Assembly (NCBI RefSeq): GCF_024213375.1
Contig: NZ_JANAVJ010000008.1
Span: forward strand, 62,001-126,000
DNA: 64,000 bases
Direction of reading: 5' to 3'
Origin: Paenibacillus sp. MZ04-78.2
GTDB lineage: Bacteria; Bacillota; Bacilli; Paenibacillales; NBRC-103111
The first letter of the stretch is position 1, and every line of letters begins with the position of its first letter. The notes beneath the pieces were generated by a model. The model worked only from the letters and a program-made list of their open reading frames with translations, was not told where the DNA came from and ran no database searches. Shown piece by piece: positions 16,512 through 25,515 of the stretch. The translations under genes were made by a program, and so were the position numbers.

Positions 16512-17834
16512 TTACGCTTTGTCCCGCAGCGTCTCCGCGGTGGATGCCACCCGGCTTACCGCACTGCCTATGTCTCCGATCGTATGTACCAGCCGGTCCA
16601 TTTCGGTGCCGACCTCTTCCGTGCGATCAATGTTCATCTGCATCGAATGCACGATTTCACTGAACACCCTTCGCGCTTCCAGCGCTTCCGTACGGCTCGC
16701 TTCCACGACTTGACGCACCTCGTGAATGGATCGGACGACCCGCTCGTTGGACTTATCCGATTCGATGACGATATCCGCAATGCGCGTCAGCGTCTTCTTC
16801 GTATCGTCGGACAATTTGCGCACCTCACCGGCGACAACCGAGAATCCTCTTCCGTGTTCGCCGGCCCGGGCCGCCTCAATGGCCGCATTCAGAGAAAGCA
16901 AATTGGTCTGCGCCGCAATGTCTTGTACGATCGTGACGATATCTTTGATCTGCGACGACAGCTCGTTCAACTGCACGGTGGACTGCTGCATATGATCGGC
17001 GCGCTCGTGAATGACGACGATTTTCGCTTCCAGCGCCTGAATCTGCTCCTGCCCTGTGGCAGCCATCATCTGGCTCGATCTCGACTGTTCCGCCATCGAA
17101 GCAAAGGCTTCTTTTACATCGCTGCTCGTCTCGATTAACGTATCGACCGCCGCGTTATTTTCTTGCGTCAGCGCAGCGAGCTCCTCGCTTAACATGCGCA
17201 GATCGTTGCGGTATTTTTCATGCTGCAGCTCCCGCTGGCGCAAATTTTCTTTTTCGTACGCTTCCAGCACAAGCTGCTGCTCGAAATTGAACAGCTTGGT
17301 CAATACCCGGTTCATGGCCATCACGTCGTCCTTGTGCTGAACTTGACTGACGATAGCGTCGATAAATCCGTTCTGCAGATTTTGGAAAGCGCTTAAATAC
17401 CATTTTGGCTCCAAACCGATCCGCTCGTGAATCAGGGCGATTTTTGTTCGCTTTTCGATAAACGCCCGATCCATTTTACCTTCAAGCAGCTCGGTCAAAT
17501 GCCTCTTCATCGTCCGGGTCAGCCGTTCGACAGTCGTATTGTCCTGTATAATCCGGTCCAGCTTGTCCACTTGCAGCACGGCTTTGTAAAACGAATCGAC
17601 AATCTCGTTGACCCGCTCCTCGATCATCGGCTTAAAAATAGCCAGTATCCGCAAATCCTCCTCCGACAAGGCGATCATCTTGAGCTGAGCTTCCAGCTCC
17701 GCATCGTTTACCTGACAGGTGACCTCAACTGCGTTCAGCTTGTCCTGCTGGATTAACGAAACATGTCCCTCCGGCGCAGCACCACCGCTTTTCCCAAACC
17801 AACGGGCAATGGTGTGAAACGGACACTTGCTCAT
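16512..17834 (-). CDS. hemAT: HemAT-type globin-coupled aerotaxis transducer
   Basis: The 440-residue soluble chemoreceptor has an N-terminal globin sensor of about 190 residues, where [12 protein letters not shown] holds the proximal haem histidine as in Bacillus HemAT, followed by a methyl-accepting signalling domain with the conserved hairpin tip [38 protein letters not shown]. There are no transmembrane helices, so it acts in the cytoplasm on CheA/CheW. ATG 17834 is chosen because AGGAGGGGG lies upstream; a longer frame to 17993 runs into the riboswitch and is not coding. The leader carries a cyclic-di-GMP riboswitch and a terminator. Confidence 0.92.
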   Translation of the reverse strand: MSKCPFHTIARWFGKSGGAAPEGHVSLIQQDKLNAVEVTCQVNDAELEAQLKMIALSEEDLRILAIFKPMIEERVNEIVDSFYKAVLQVDKLDRIIQDNTTVERLTRTMKRHLTELLEGKMDRAFIEKRTKIALIHERIGLEPKWYLSAFQNLQNGFIDAIVSQVQHKDDVMAMNRVLTKLFNFEQQLVLEAYEKENLRQRELQHEKYRNDLRMLSEELAALTQENNAAVDTLIETSSDVKEAFASMAEQSRSSQMMAATGQEQIQALEAKIVVIHERADHMQQSTVQLNELSSQIKDIVTIVQDIAAQTNLLSLNAAIEAARAGEHGRGFSVVAGEVRKLSDDTKKTLTRIADIVIESDKSNERVVRSIHEVRQVVEASRTEALEARRVFSEIVHSMQMNIDRTEEVGTEMDRLVHTIGDIGSAVSRVASTAETLRDKA

Positions 17835-17878
17835 AAAACGGACCCCCTCCTGTTTATCTGCGTCGGTCCCGAGCGCAC

Positions 17879-17905
17879 TAAAAAAAACCGCAGCGTCACG
17901 CGCGG
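17879..17905 (-). terminator. Terminator below the riboswitch
   Basis: On the minus strand CCGCGCG and CGCTGCGG form a GC stem with one bulge followed by eight T (A tract 17880-17887 on the plus strand). It lies between the riboswitch and the HemAT ribosome site, as expected for control by transcription termination. An alternative CTTCAA/TTGAAG pairing just before it could be the antiterminator. Confidence 0.7.
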
Positions 17906-17944
17906 CTTCAAAGGGTTGGCGTTGAAGTGGCTGAATGTCACAAC

Positions 17945-18031
17945 AATGGGCAACCTGGCGATCGTTCTTCCCGTTCGGGAAGGGCAGACCCATGGCTTTG
18001 CGTCCCTGCTTTTCAGACAGGTATGCCTTTT
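17945..18031 (-). ncRNA. Cyclic-di-GMP-I (GEMM-I) riboswitch
   Basis: The minus strand carries the class hallmarks in order: GGCATACC, a CCTG/CAGG hairpin, the highly conserved GGGACGCAAAGCC, then a second long hairpin and CCAGGTTGCCC, the tetraloop-receptor side. GEMM-I riboswitches bind cyclic di-GMP, and those upstream of chemoreceptor genes are common in Bacillota. It is followed by an intrinsic terminator, then hemAT. This identification is from motif memory, not from a covariance search. Confidence 0.85.
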
Positions 18032-18122
18032 TTCCTTAGGTATCAGGATTATTCTACTACAGTTTGTCAGCGTTTTCTAGCAAGATTTATTTTTCTTTAC
18101 CTCCAGCGGCTGCGAATTTTTT

Positions 18123-18151
18123 TCGACACATCCTGTACAATATTGTAAAAT
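18123..18151 (+). promoter_or_regulatory. Promoter of the MORN-repeat gene
   Basis: TCGACA (18123-18128) and TAAAAT (18146-18151) are separated by 17 bases. AGGAGGG at 18171 and ATG at 18187 follow. Confidence 0.5.
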
Positions 18152-18186
18152 GAAAAAGAATAGGAAGTATAGGAGGGAAATTCGGT

Positions 18187-19776
18187 ATGAACAAATGGTA
18201 CGCCATGCTGCCGGCCTGTTTGCTGTGGACGGCGCTTGCGGCGCCGGGCTTCGCAGGCGCAGCCGATCCGCAGGTGCGCGTGTATCTGGACGGCAAGCCC
18301 ATTCAATTCAAAGTTCAGCCCATTCTGGAAAATGGAACCACGCTGGTTCAATTTCGGCCGATTTTTGAAAACATAGGGCTCACGATCGGCTGGGACGAGG
18401 CTACGCGAACCGTGACGGGCACGAAGGACGACCTCTCCGTTAAGCTGGTCATCGACGATAAGGACGCTTACATCAACGAACGGCTGAACGAGCTTGAGCT
18501 TGCGCCCCGGCTGGTCGGGGGCAATACGTTCGTACCGCTGCGGTTCGTCAGCGAAGCGAGCGGCAAGGAAGTGACATGGGACGGCAACAGCATGTCGGTA
18601 CATATCATAAGTCCGGCGAATTCGACGGGGCCCGGGAATTCCGGCGGAACCCCAGGCGGCGGCTCCTCCGGCGGCAACTCCAGGACTAAACCGGGCGGCG
18701 ATACGGATGCCACCAAGCCCGAAAGAGGAGATTACACCTATCCGAACGGGGACAGGTATACCGGGCAGATGGTGAACGGGTATCCCGAAGGACGAGGCAA
18801 GCTGTACAACCTGGGCGGCATTCTGCTGTTCGAAGGCATGATGACGAACGGGCTTCCCGGAGACGGTCGCACCAAGAGCTACTACGAGAACGGTCAGCTG
18901 GAATTCGACGGGAATCTGAAAAACGGGGTGCGCACCGGCTCCGGCAAGCAGTTCTCTACTACAGGCTCACCGCTATTCGACGGTACCTTCTCGGTCGGCC
19001 AGCGGGAAAAAGGAACGCTGTACTACGACAACGGCGACAAATATATCGGACCTTTCGATAACGACAAGCCAAGCGGAGCCGGCAAGCTCGTCTACAAAAA
19101 CGGCGATGTGTACGAGGGCGATTTCTTCGACGGCCGGCGCGAAGGCAAAGGAACCTATAAGACGACCAAGGGCGAGAAGCTGGTCGGCGATTTTAAGAAC
19201 AATATGATGAACGGAATCATCTCTCATTATAACCAAAAAGGCGCCTTGCTGTCCGTCAGCGAATTTTCCAACGACGTCCTGATCCGCAAAGTCGATATGG
19301 GCAACAAGAGTACGACGTTGCCAAATACGAATTCTTGGGCGCAGCCGAACCGAGTCAAGATTGAGAACGACCGTCACCAGAAGCTCGTGGATACGATCCG
19401 GGGAAATTACAATCAGAATAGAAAGCAGTTGGATGACCAAATCACCCAAATCCGCAAGGATAACCCCGGAACCTACACCAGCCAGGCGGAATATAACAAA
19501 GCGCTGAAGCAAGCCGAGACGAAGCAGACGGATATTACGAACAGGCTGAATTCGCTCGCAGGCGACAATTCCAAGGCAGCGGAGGCGGCCAAGGCCGAGC
19601 TGAACAAGCAGCTGACGAATGTTCAGACGCTGAGCACGCAAATCCATACGAAAGGCGCGGCCCAGCAGCGGATCGAGGCGCTAAGGGATCAACTCGACTT
19701 CCTAAGAGAAAATTACAACAACGAGTTGAAAAGAGCGAACGACCAGCACTTGCAAATCATCAAGGAGCTGAAGTAA
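18187..19776 (+). CDS. Exported MORN-repeat protein with copper-amine-oxidase-like N-terminal domain
   Basis: The 529-residue product has a Sec signal peptide to about residue 26. Then comes a copper amine oxidase-like N-terminal (stalk) domain, about 28-140: VRVYLDGKPIQF, LENGTTLVQFRPIFENIG, GNTFVPLRFVSEASGKEVTWDG. A Gly/Ser/Thr-rich linker (about 143-175) leads to about six MORN-type repeats (about 178-335: YPNGDRYTGQ, YDNGDKYIG, YKNGDVYEGDFFDGRREGKG). The tail, about 395-529, is a charged coiled coil. The first domain is a cell-wall-associated module common in Paenibacillus. MORN repeats usually bind membranes or proteins. AGGAGGG precedes the ATG. A weak CCGCT/AGCGG hairpin at 19816-19829 may end transcription. 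Confidence 0.85.
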   Translation: MNKWYAMLPACLLWTALAAPGFAGAADPQVRVYLDGKPIQFKVQPILENGTTLVQFRPIFENIGLTIGWDEATRTVTGTKDDLSVKLVIDDKDAYINERLNELELAPRLVGGNTFVPLRFVSEASGKEVTWDGNSMSVHIISPANSTGPGNSGGTPGGGSSGGNSRTKPGGDTDATKPERGDYTYPNGDRYTGQMVNGYPEGRGKLYNLGGILLFEGMMTNGLPGDGRTKSYYENGQLEFDGNLKNGVRTGSGKQFSTTGSPLFDGTFSVGQREKGTLYYDNGDKYIGPFDNDKPSGAGKLVYKNGDVYEGDFFDGRREGKGTYKTTKGEKLVGDFKNNMMNGIISHYNQKGALLSVSEFSNDVLIRKVDMGNKSTTLPNTNSWAQPNRVKIENDRHQKLVDTIRGNYNQNRKQLDDQITQIRKDNPGTYTSQAEYNKALKQAETKQTDITNRLNSLAGDNSKAAEAAKAELNKQLTNVQTLSTQIHTKGAAQQRIEALRDQLDFLRENYNNELKRANDQHLQIIKELK

Positions 19777-19855
19777 TCCTGCTCAATCGTTCGTTATAAC
19801 TGACAAACGCACCTCCCGCTGTTAAGCGGCTTTCAATAAATCGGACGACCCGGAC

Positions 19856-19899
19856 AAAAAAAATAAGCCGGAACCTTGAAGGGCTCAAGGTTCCGGTTT
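19856..19899 (-). terminator. Terminator of the 7TM-DISM kinase/regulator operon
   Basis: CCGGAACCTTGA (19868-19879) pairs perfectly with TCAAGGTTCCGG (19885-19896). On the minus strand a T8 run follows. The stem overlaps the last codon of the response regulator. Confidence 0.8.
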
Positions 19900-20623
19900 A
19901 TAGTTTCAGTGCATGGCTCGCGCCGCCCGCGATGAATTTATAGCCTACGCCATGGACGTTGATAATATATTTCGGATTCGACGGGTCCGGCTCGATTTTC
20001 TTGCGAAGGTTGCTGACATGTACGATAATCGTTCTCGTATCGTTGAAGCTTTCCTGTCCCCAAATTTCGCGGAACAGCTGCTCATGGCTGAAGGTCTGCT
20101 CCGGACGCGAAGCGAGAAAGCTGAGCAGATCGAATTCTTTGCGGGACAACGTTACTTCTTGCCCGTTCACCTTCACCACACGGCTTAACCGGTCGATCCG
20201 CAAATGGCCGACGACCAGCTTGTCGGGCTGTCCTCCCGCCTGCTCCGCCGAAGCCAAATGCGGCCTTCGCAAATGGGCGCGTACCCGGGCCATCAGCTCG
20301 TTCGGGCTGAAAGGCTTCGTAATATAATCGTCGCCGCCCAGATTCAATCCGGCGATTTTATCCGCTTCGTCTTTTTTGCAGCTCAAAAATAAGATCGGCA
20401 CGGGAGAAACCGCCCGAAGCTCCCGGCATACTTCAAAGCCATTTCGTCCCGGCAGAAGCACGTCCAGTATCGCCAGATCCGGCCGCTCCGCCTCCGCAAT
20501 CTGAAGCGCTTCTTCGCCGCTGGTTGCGAGCAGGACACGGTAATTGTTTTTTTCCAAGTAAAGACGGATCACTTCCCGAATCTCAGGATCATCTTCCACA
20601 ACCAACACTGTTTGCTCCGTCAT
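19898..20623 (-). CDS. OmpR-family response regulator
   Basis: The 241-residue product has a receiver domain (VLVVEDDPEIREVI, phospho-acceptor Asp in AILDVLLPGRNG, the SCK region and KPFSPNELMARV) and an OmpR/PhoB winged helix (LSRKEFDLLSFLASRPEQTFSHEQLFREIWG ... RTIIVHVSNLRKKIEPDPSNPKYIINVHGVGYKF). The frame extends 18 codons upstream, but only by a TTG without a ribosome site; ATG 20623, with a weak GGTGGT, is preferred. It lies directly downstream of its kinase gene. Targets are unknown. Confidence 0.92.
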   Translation of the reverse strand: MTEQTVLVVEDDPEIREVIRLYLEKNNYRVLLATSGEEALQIAEAERPDLAILDVLLPGRNGFEVCRELRAVSPVPILFLSCKKDEADKIAGLNLGGDDYITKPFSPNELMARVRAHLRRPHLASAEQAGGQPDKLVVGHLRIDRLSRVVKVNGQEVTLSRKEFDLLSFLASRPEQTFSHEQLFREIWGQESFNDTRTIIVHVSNLRKKIEPDPSNPKYIINVHGVGYKFIAGGASHALKL

Positions 20624-20692
20624 CCGTTTCACCACCGCATCGAAGTAGTACCCTGGTCCTAAGAAGAGAATAAACAATTGGACTGCCGCCGG

Positions 20693-22807
20693 TCAAGCTT
20701 TTTTTGGAAGAATGGCGACGGGGATCGTGAAACAGAATGTGGTTCCTCGTCCCGGTTCGGTGCGTTCGACCCAGATGCGCCCCTCATGGTACTCGATGAT
20801 TTCTCTGGATATGGAAAGCCCGAGCCCTTTGCCGCCCGCAGCCGAATTGCGAGATCGATTGCTGGTATAGAACCGGTCGAACACGTAAGGCAAATCCTGT
20901 TCGTTAATGCCGCCCCCCGTATCGCTGACCTGGCACAGCAGTTGTTCTCCGTCGTCGACCATTTCTACATGAATGGAGCCGCCTTCCGGCGTGAACTTGA
21001 TCGCGTTGAAGATCAAATTGCTGAACACCTGATGCAGCCGCTCCAGATCGACATCCACCGCGGAATATTCACGCGCTTGATCGTCTCCCCCGGTCCGGAG
21101 CGTCAGCGAATAATGAATTCCTGCATTGCGCGTATCCAGCTCGTAGCGGCTGAACAGCAGCTCGATCAGGCGGTCGGTGCGCATGAGCTGCTTTTTGAAG
21201 GTCACCTGTCTCGCTTCAAGCTGGGAGAGCTGAAACAGGTCCTCGATTAACCGGTCCATGCTGATGACTTTGCTGTGAATAAGCCGCAAATAGCGCTCTT
21301 TCTGCTCCTCCGTATCCACGATGCCGTCCAGCACGGCCTCCAAGTAGCACTGGATCGTCGTCAGCGGCGTGCCCAAATCGTGCGATATATTGCTGAGCAG
21401 CCGGCTTCGGGACTTCTCCATCCGCGACAGCTCGTCGTTTTTCAGCTGCAGCTCCAAATTCGCCTGCTCCAGATCGGCCGTCCGTTCCTTGATCTTATCG
21501 TGCAGCCCGCTGTTCAACTGCGTCAAAGCGGCCGAAAGCTTCTCCTCGCTCCCATACCCCCGCGACAGCCTGACCGACAGCAGCACCGACTGGGAGAAAA
21601 TAAAGATCAACAAGCCAAAGGCGGACATCTTGTCCGTCGTCTGTATCAGTTCGTGAGCGTACAGCATATCATTGACGAGTGTAGCCGCAAAGATCAAGCT
21701 GGCGAGCAGCAACAGCCCTCCGCCTTCCCTTTTGCGTAAAAAGGCGAGCACGATGATGCATAAAATGTAACAGACACCCGCCACCACAATCAGCTGCAGG
21801 ACGATCAGCCATTTCGTAATCAGCATGGTTGGCAGCAGCGGAATGGCAACGGCGTATGCCAACGCTACCGCGCAGAAATACGTCGTTATTTTCCGCGAGC
21901 TTTCCCTCGGATACATGCTGGCGAAAAACAAGACGAACAGCGGCATGCTTACATCCGCCGTCACATATTCCAAAATCAGCGCCAGCGTCCAATCGAAGCG
22001 GGGAAACGCCTGAGTCATGACCATTTCCCCGATCAACGCCATGCGCAGGCAGAATACAAGGCAAAATAATCCGAAATAAAGCATGGCCAGCTCTTTCGTT
22101 CGTACGACGAACAGGCCGAGATGATAAAGCCCCATGATCAGCAAGCAGCCGATCAGCAGCGTATCGAAGCCGACCGCCAGCTGCTTCGCCCTCGCCACCG
22201 ACTCGAACAGGCCGAACTCGATCGGCTGCCGGATGCCGCCCTTCTCGTGCGAATAGTTCGATACTTGAAGAACCAGCACCAGCTCGTTCGTATGGGTGTG
22301 AGCGACGGCCAACTGGGTTGAAAAATGAGGCTTCGATTCCGGCTCGGACTTGCTTGCGGTTCCGGCGGACGCGATTTCCTTTCCGTTCACCCAGAGCTTA
22401 TAAGACGTATAGATCGGGGGAAGCCTTAGAGCGAGTATCCGCTCATGATCAGACAACAAAATCTTGAGACGGTACGTGGCGTACCCTTCGCCCGTCAGCA
22501 TCTTTCCGTCCTTCGTCGTGCCGTTCCATGAACCCGGAAGACTGGCGTAGCCGGGCGCTCCGAAGCGTTCTGCCGCCAAGTCATCGGGGTGCCTGAATTC
22601 GTTCCAATAAAATTCCCACTCGCCATTCAGCGGAAGATGCCCTTTCCGGTCCCAATTCCATTCCCGCAGATCCAATTCGCCCTGAACCGCCTTCGGCGAA
22701 TTGCCGAAGGTGAAGAACAACCGTTCTCCCGCAATCAGCCCTACGATCAAAAAAACGACAATCGTTAAAAATGCGGCAATCCGCCTCGATATTCGTTCCA
22801 GCGGCAT
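20693..22807 (-). CDS. 7TMR-DISM sensor histidine kinase
   Basis: The 704-residue product has an N-terminal membrane anchor (about 10-27) and an extracellular 7TMR-DISM sensing domain (about 40-215: WNWDRKGHLPLNGEWEFYWNEF, YRLKI, LPPIYTSYKLWVNGKEIASAG). Seven helices follow (about 225-420), then a coiled coil (LEQANLELQLKNDELSRME), a HisKA with SHDLGTPLTTIQ, and an HATPase with NLIFNAIKFTPEGG and GKGLGLSISREIIEYHEG. DISMED domains are jelly-roll folds thought to bind carbohydrates, so a sugar signal is likely. The paired regulator gene follows on the same strand. Confidence 0.9.
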   Translation of the reverse strand: MPLERISRRIAAFLTIVVFLIVGLIAGERLFFTFGNSPKAVQGELDLREWNWDRKGHLPLNGEWEFYWNEFRHPDDLAAERFGAPGYASLPGSWNGTTKDGKMLTGEGYATYRLKILLSDHERILALRLPPIYTSYKLWVNGKEIASAGTASKSEPESKPHFSTQLAVAHTHTNELVLVLQVSNYSHEKGGIRQPIEFGLFESVARAKQLAVGFDTLLIGCLLIMGLYHLGLFVVRTKELAMLYFGLFCLVFCLRMALIGEMVMTQAFPRFDWTLALILEYVTADVSMPLFVLFFASMYPRESSRKITTYFCAVALAYAVAIPLLPTMLITKWLIVLQLIVVAGVCYILCIIVLAFLRKREGGGLLLLASLIFAATLVNDMLYAHELIQTTDKMSAFGLLIFIFSQSVLLSVRLSRGYGSEEKLSAALTQLNSGLHDKIKERTADLEQANLELQLKNDELSRMEKSRSRLLSNISHDLGTPLTTIQCYLEAVLDGIVDTEEQKERYLRLIHSKVISMDRLIEDLFQLSQLEARQVTFKKQLMRTDRLIELLFSRYELDTRNAGIHYSLTLRTGGDDQAREYSAVDVDLERLHQVFSNLIFNAIKFTPEGGSIHVEMVDDGEQLLCQVSDTGGGINEQDLPYVFDRFYTSNRSRNSAAGGKGLGLSISREIIEYHEGRIWVERTEPGRGTTFCFTIPVAILPKKA

Positions 22808-23109
22808 GTGCTAGCTCACGCTCCCCCGGCTTCGAGATACCGGCGGATGCCGCTTGCGATTCTTTCAGCCAATTTCGTCGGTATTTTCAGTTGAAAATTT
22901 AAACCTATCTCTTCCCATTGTGCCTGAATTTTCCGAACTGAACAAGGGAGAAAATACTATAGTCTTTTCTTCCTGTTTCAAGGCAGATTCTTGCCGCTTT
23001 CTGTCCTATATAAAACAGCCCGGCGTAATCCGCCGGGCCGGGTAACAGCTCAATGAATAACATATGCAGTATGATAGCTTACGCTCTTTAGTACATTTCC
23101 ATAGCTTGC
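22808..23109. promoter_or_regulatory. Intergenic region upstream of the 7TM-DISM kinase
   Basis: This stretch holds no gene. It has a minus-strand promoter-like pair, TTGTTC (complement of 22940-22945) and CACAAT (complement of 22917-22922), 17 apart. A perfect seven-base inverted repeat ATTTTCA-GT-TGAAAAT at 22883-22898 sits just downstream of it and could be an operator. A GC hairpin CCCGGCG/CGCCGGG at 23019-23037 is the likely terminator of the DUF2334 gene. Confidence 0.4.
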
Positions 23110-25011
23110 TTACTTGCTTTGGTAAGATAGGGCGAAATCCAAGGTGCCGCCGGAGCGGTCGATCAATACCAGGTCGGCCTTTCCATTGCCGTCGACGTCC
23201 CGGATCATCAGATTCACGCCGCTTCCCGGCGTTCCCCAAGGCCCGAAGGTGGGAAGCTGCTTCCACTCCCAGTCTTCCTCCCTTAAATAGACGGTGCAGT
23301 TCATCGTCTCCGGGTCCCAGCGGAGCGCGTCTTCCCGGCCGTCCCCGTTGAAGTCCCCGAGCCGGATCAAACCGTCTTCAATCGGGAGATTAAGGTCCAC
23401 CCGGTTCAGCTCCCACTTCATGTCGACGAAATCCGGCTGAAGCTGAATGCCGCCCGAGGCGCTGTCTTTAGAGGCAAACAGCGCGGGGCCGTCCTCCATG
23501 CGAACCTGAAACTCCTGTTTCATTTCGCTTCGGAGCTTATACGGTTTAATCGGCTTCAGCTCCTTCCCCTGGATTCGCCAGCCGTATAGTTGAAGCTTAT
23601 CTTTCGTTAGTCCGGCCACAACCACTTCGCCGTTCGATAACGGGAGCGTGTATAAGGAGCTCCAAGCTTTGGCTTCAATTTTCCAGCTCTGCGCCAGCTT
23701 GAACTGCCGTCCGTCCGATACATAGCGGTCCAAGCGCCCGCCCGGATTCGCAGTCCAGAAGCCGCCCGGTCCTTCCGCATCTTTGCCGCTGACGACGGCT
23801 GCAGCCCCGTTCGCATATTCCGCCTGCCCCCATCGCACCGGCGCCGGCTGCTCCTCATTGCGCAGCCCCTTGTAACGGCCGGGAATCACGCTGATCTCCC
23901 CATTCGCCGAATTCCACTGTACCGTATCGGCTTGCCCGTCGCCGTCGACATCCCCGAGAAAAACGTTCTGCTTTCCCCCCGGCAGCAGCTTGACGCTCTG
24001 AGCAGGCGTGAACGGAACATAGTCGTGGATGGAGTGGAAGGCGTACCCTTTCGCCCGGATGCCGGCAACGAGCTTTTGCAGCACGCTCTTATTCTGCTCG
24101 GGGTATCGGAATTCCGGAAGGCCGTCCCGCATGACCTTTTCGCCTCCCGGCTTCAGGACAGGGGTCAAGTATTTAAACTCAAGAAAGGGATGATAAAAAA
24201 AGGAAACCACGTTATTCGTTTGACCGATCCGGTCTAAAATCATTTTCTCGTCGTTATTGGAAGGTATGTAATCGTATGGTGTCGGAACGTAAGCGGCGCC
24301 AAGCGTCGAACTGCCGTAGCCGGTATTGCGCTGATTCCAATAAAAGACGCCTTCGGCATTGCGGTGAGACTGTACCTCCGCCTGATAGTTCAGGCCGAAG
24401 TAAGAGCGGAACACCTGATCCTGTTCTGCGGTGGTATGGTAATGCGGCCCCTCCCAGAACTGAGGCTTCAGGCCCGCACGCTCGAATATGGCAAGCCCGG
24501 CTTTTACACGCGGTTCCGCATACGATGCCTTCATCGTTTCTTCTACATCCTCCACTTGGAACTCGTTGCCGATCCCCGATTCGTGGTGTCCGTCATCACG
24601 GCGCACGTTGCCGACTTGGTGCGTATAGCCGTGCATGCCCATGACCGCGCCGCTGTCCGAAGCCTGCTGGAGCACCTTGCGGAAAGCTGCCGCGTATGGA
24701 TTGTCCTCCTGGTCAAGAGATACGTCGTACCGCGATCCATCCGGGGGCAGATTGATCCAGCGGGGAATCACCGCGATATGATACGCCACCTTCTGGTCGC
24801 GCAAATATTCCAGCACGGTTCTCAGCTTGCCAAGCTCCTCAAGCGAAGCATATTGTCCGCCGGGACCGATGTCCTCCAGCCGCATCAAGACGAATTTGGG
24901 CGTACGAGCCTCGCCTTCTACGGTAATAATCCGAGACGCCGACAGCAGGAGCATAAGCACGATTAAAGAAATAACAAAACGTAGCCATTTTGAATGGCGC
25001 AAATAGGTCAT
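23110..25011 (-). CDS. Exported DUF2334 (deacetylase-fold) protein with FG-GAP-like repeats
   Basis: The 633-residue product has an N-terminal membrane/signal helix (LRFVISLIVLMLLLSAS, about 9-26), then a DUF2334 polysaccharide-deacetylase-like TIM-barrel domain (about 36-330: FVLMRLEDIGPG, VAYHIAVIPRWI, MGMHGYTHQ, FFYHPFLEF, YAFHSIHDYV). The C-terminal half carries three Ca-binding FG-GAP/VCBS-type motifs, DVDGDGQAD, DFNGDGRED and DVDGNGKAD. ATG 25011 is chosen over a frame open to 25341 because the extension has no signal peptide and overlaps a plus-strand gene. It probably acts on cell-wall or extracellular polysaccharide; activity is unproven. Confidence 0.85.
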   Translation of the reverse strand: MTYLRHSKWLRFVISLIVLMLLLSASRIITVEGEARTPKFVLMRLEDIGPGGQYASLEELGKLRTVLEYLRDQKVAYHIAVIPRWINLPPDGSRYDVSLDQEDNPYAAAFRKVLQQASDSGAVMGMHGYTHQVGNVRRDDGHHESGIGNEFQVEDVEETMKASYAEPRVKAGLAIFERAGLKPQFWEGPHYHTTAEQDQVFRSYFGLNYQAEVQSHRNAEGVFYWNQRNTGYGSSTLGAAYVPTPYDYIPSNNDEKMILDRIGQTNNVVSFFYHPFLEFKYLTPVLKPGGEKVMRDGLPEFRYPEQNKSVLQKLVAGIRAKGYAFHSIHDYVPFTPAQSVKLLPGGKQNVFLGDVDGDGQADTVQWNSANGEISVIPGRYKGLRNEEQPAPVRWGQAEYANGAAAVVSGKDAEGPGGFWTANPGGRLDRYVSDGRQFKLAQSWKIEAKAWSSLYTLPLSNGEVVVAGLTKDKLQLYGWRIQGKELKPIKPYKLRSEMKQEFQVRMEDGPALFASKDSASGGIQLQPDFVDMKWELNRVDLNLPIEDGLIRLGDFNGDGREDALRWDPETMNCTVYLREEDWEWKQLPTFGPWGTPGSGVNLMIRDVDGNGKADLVLIDRSGGTLDFALSYQSK

Positions 25012-25222
25012 CGGGTATCCCGGGCTCCCTTCTGGGCTGTGTAAATCTATACCCGATTGTAACAGATTTCGCGCCGGGCGAGTATGTTTTTTTGCGGCAA
25101 ACAGGATGAAAGCACGGCTTATTCTCCCTATGGTCCTCCCCCCTGCCGACGGACCTAAACGGCTCTGCGCCGCCCGAATCATATGAAGAACGAAAAAAAC
25201 GAGAGAGGGGTGCTTTCGACGC

Positions 25223-25417
25223 ATGGAAAACCAATTGAAAGCGATAACGAAAGAGCTGACGGACCTGCATAAGCGATATGCCGGAATTTCCCTAAGCTTT
25301 GCCGCCCTTGAGCGGAAATTGTCGGCAATGGAACACCGCATGACTACGCTTGAAACCGAGTTCGCGAGGCAAGTCCCCTTTCTGCCGGAAGAAGCCTGCC
25401 CGCCTGCCCGCCCCTGA
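25223..25417 (+). CDS. Small coiled-coil protein
   Basis: The 64-residue product is almost entirely one amphipathic helix (LKAITKELTDLHKRYAGISLSFAALERKLSAMEHRMTTLETEFARQ) with a short Pro-rich tail. It has no cysteine, signal or membrane segment. GAGAGGGG lies about 13 bases before the ATG. It is divergent from the DUF2334 gene and precedes the LytTR kinase gene by about 100 bases. Function unknown; such proteins often oligomerise or bind a partner. Confidence 0.5.
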   Translation: MENQLKAITKELTDLHKRYAGISLSFAALERKLSAMEHRMTTLETEFARQVPFLPEEACPPARP

Positions 25418-25515
25418 ATCCCGTTCAGGTTGCCCTCAGGCGTATTTTTAATCTGTTACGATGGGGGCAAGCATGATATAATGAATCGAATGCGACAGGC
25501 AGGTGATATCAAAAT

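Noticed and set aside
17835-17993. 53-residue N-terminal extension of HemAT
   Set aside because: It translates the riboswitch and terminator. The ATG at 17834 has a strong ribosome site.
25012-25341. 110-residue N-terminal extension of the DUF2334 protein
   Set aside because: It precedes the true signal peptide and overlaps a small gene on the other strand.
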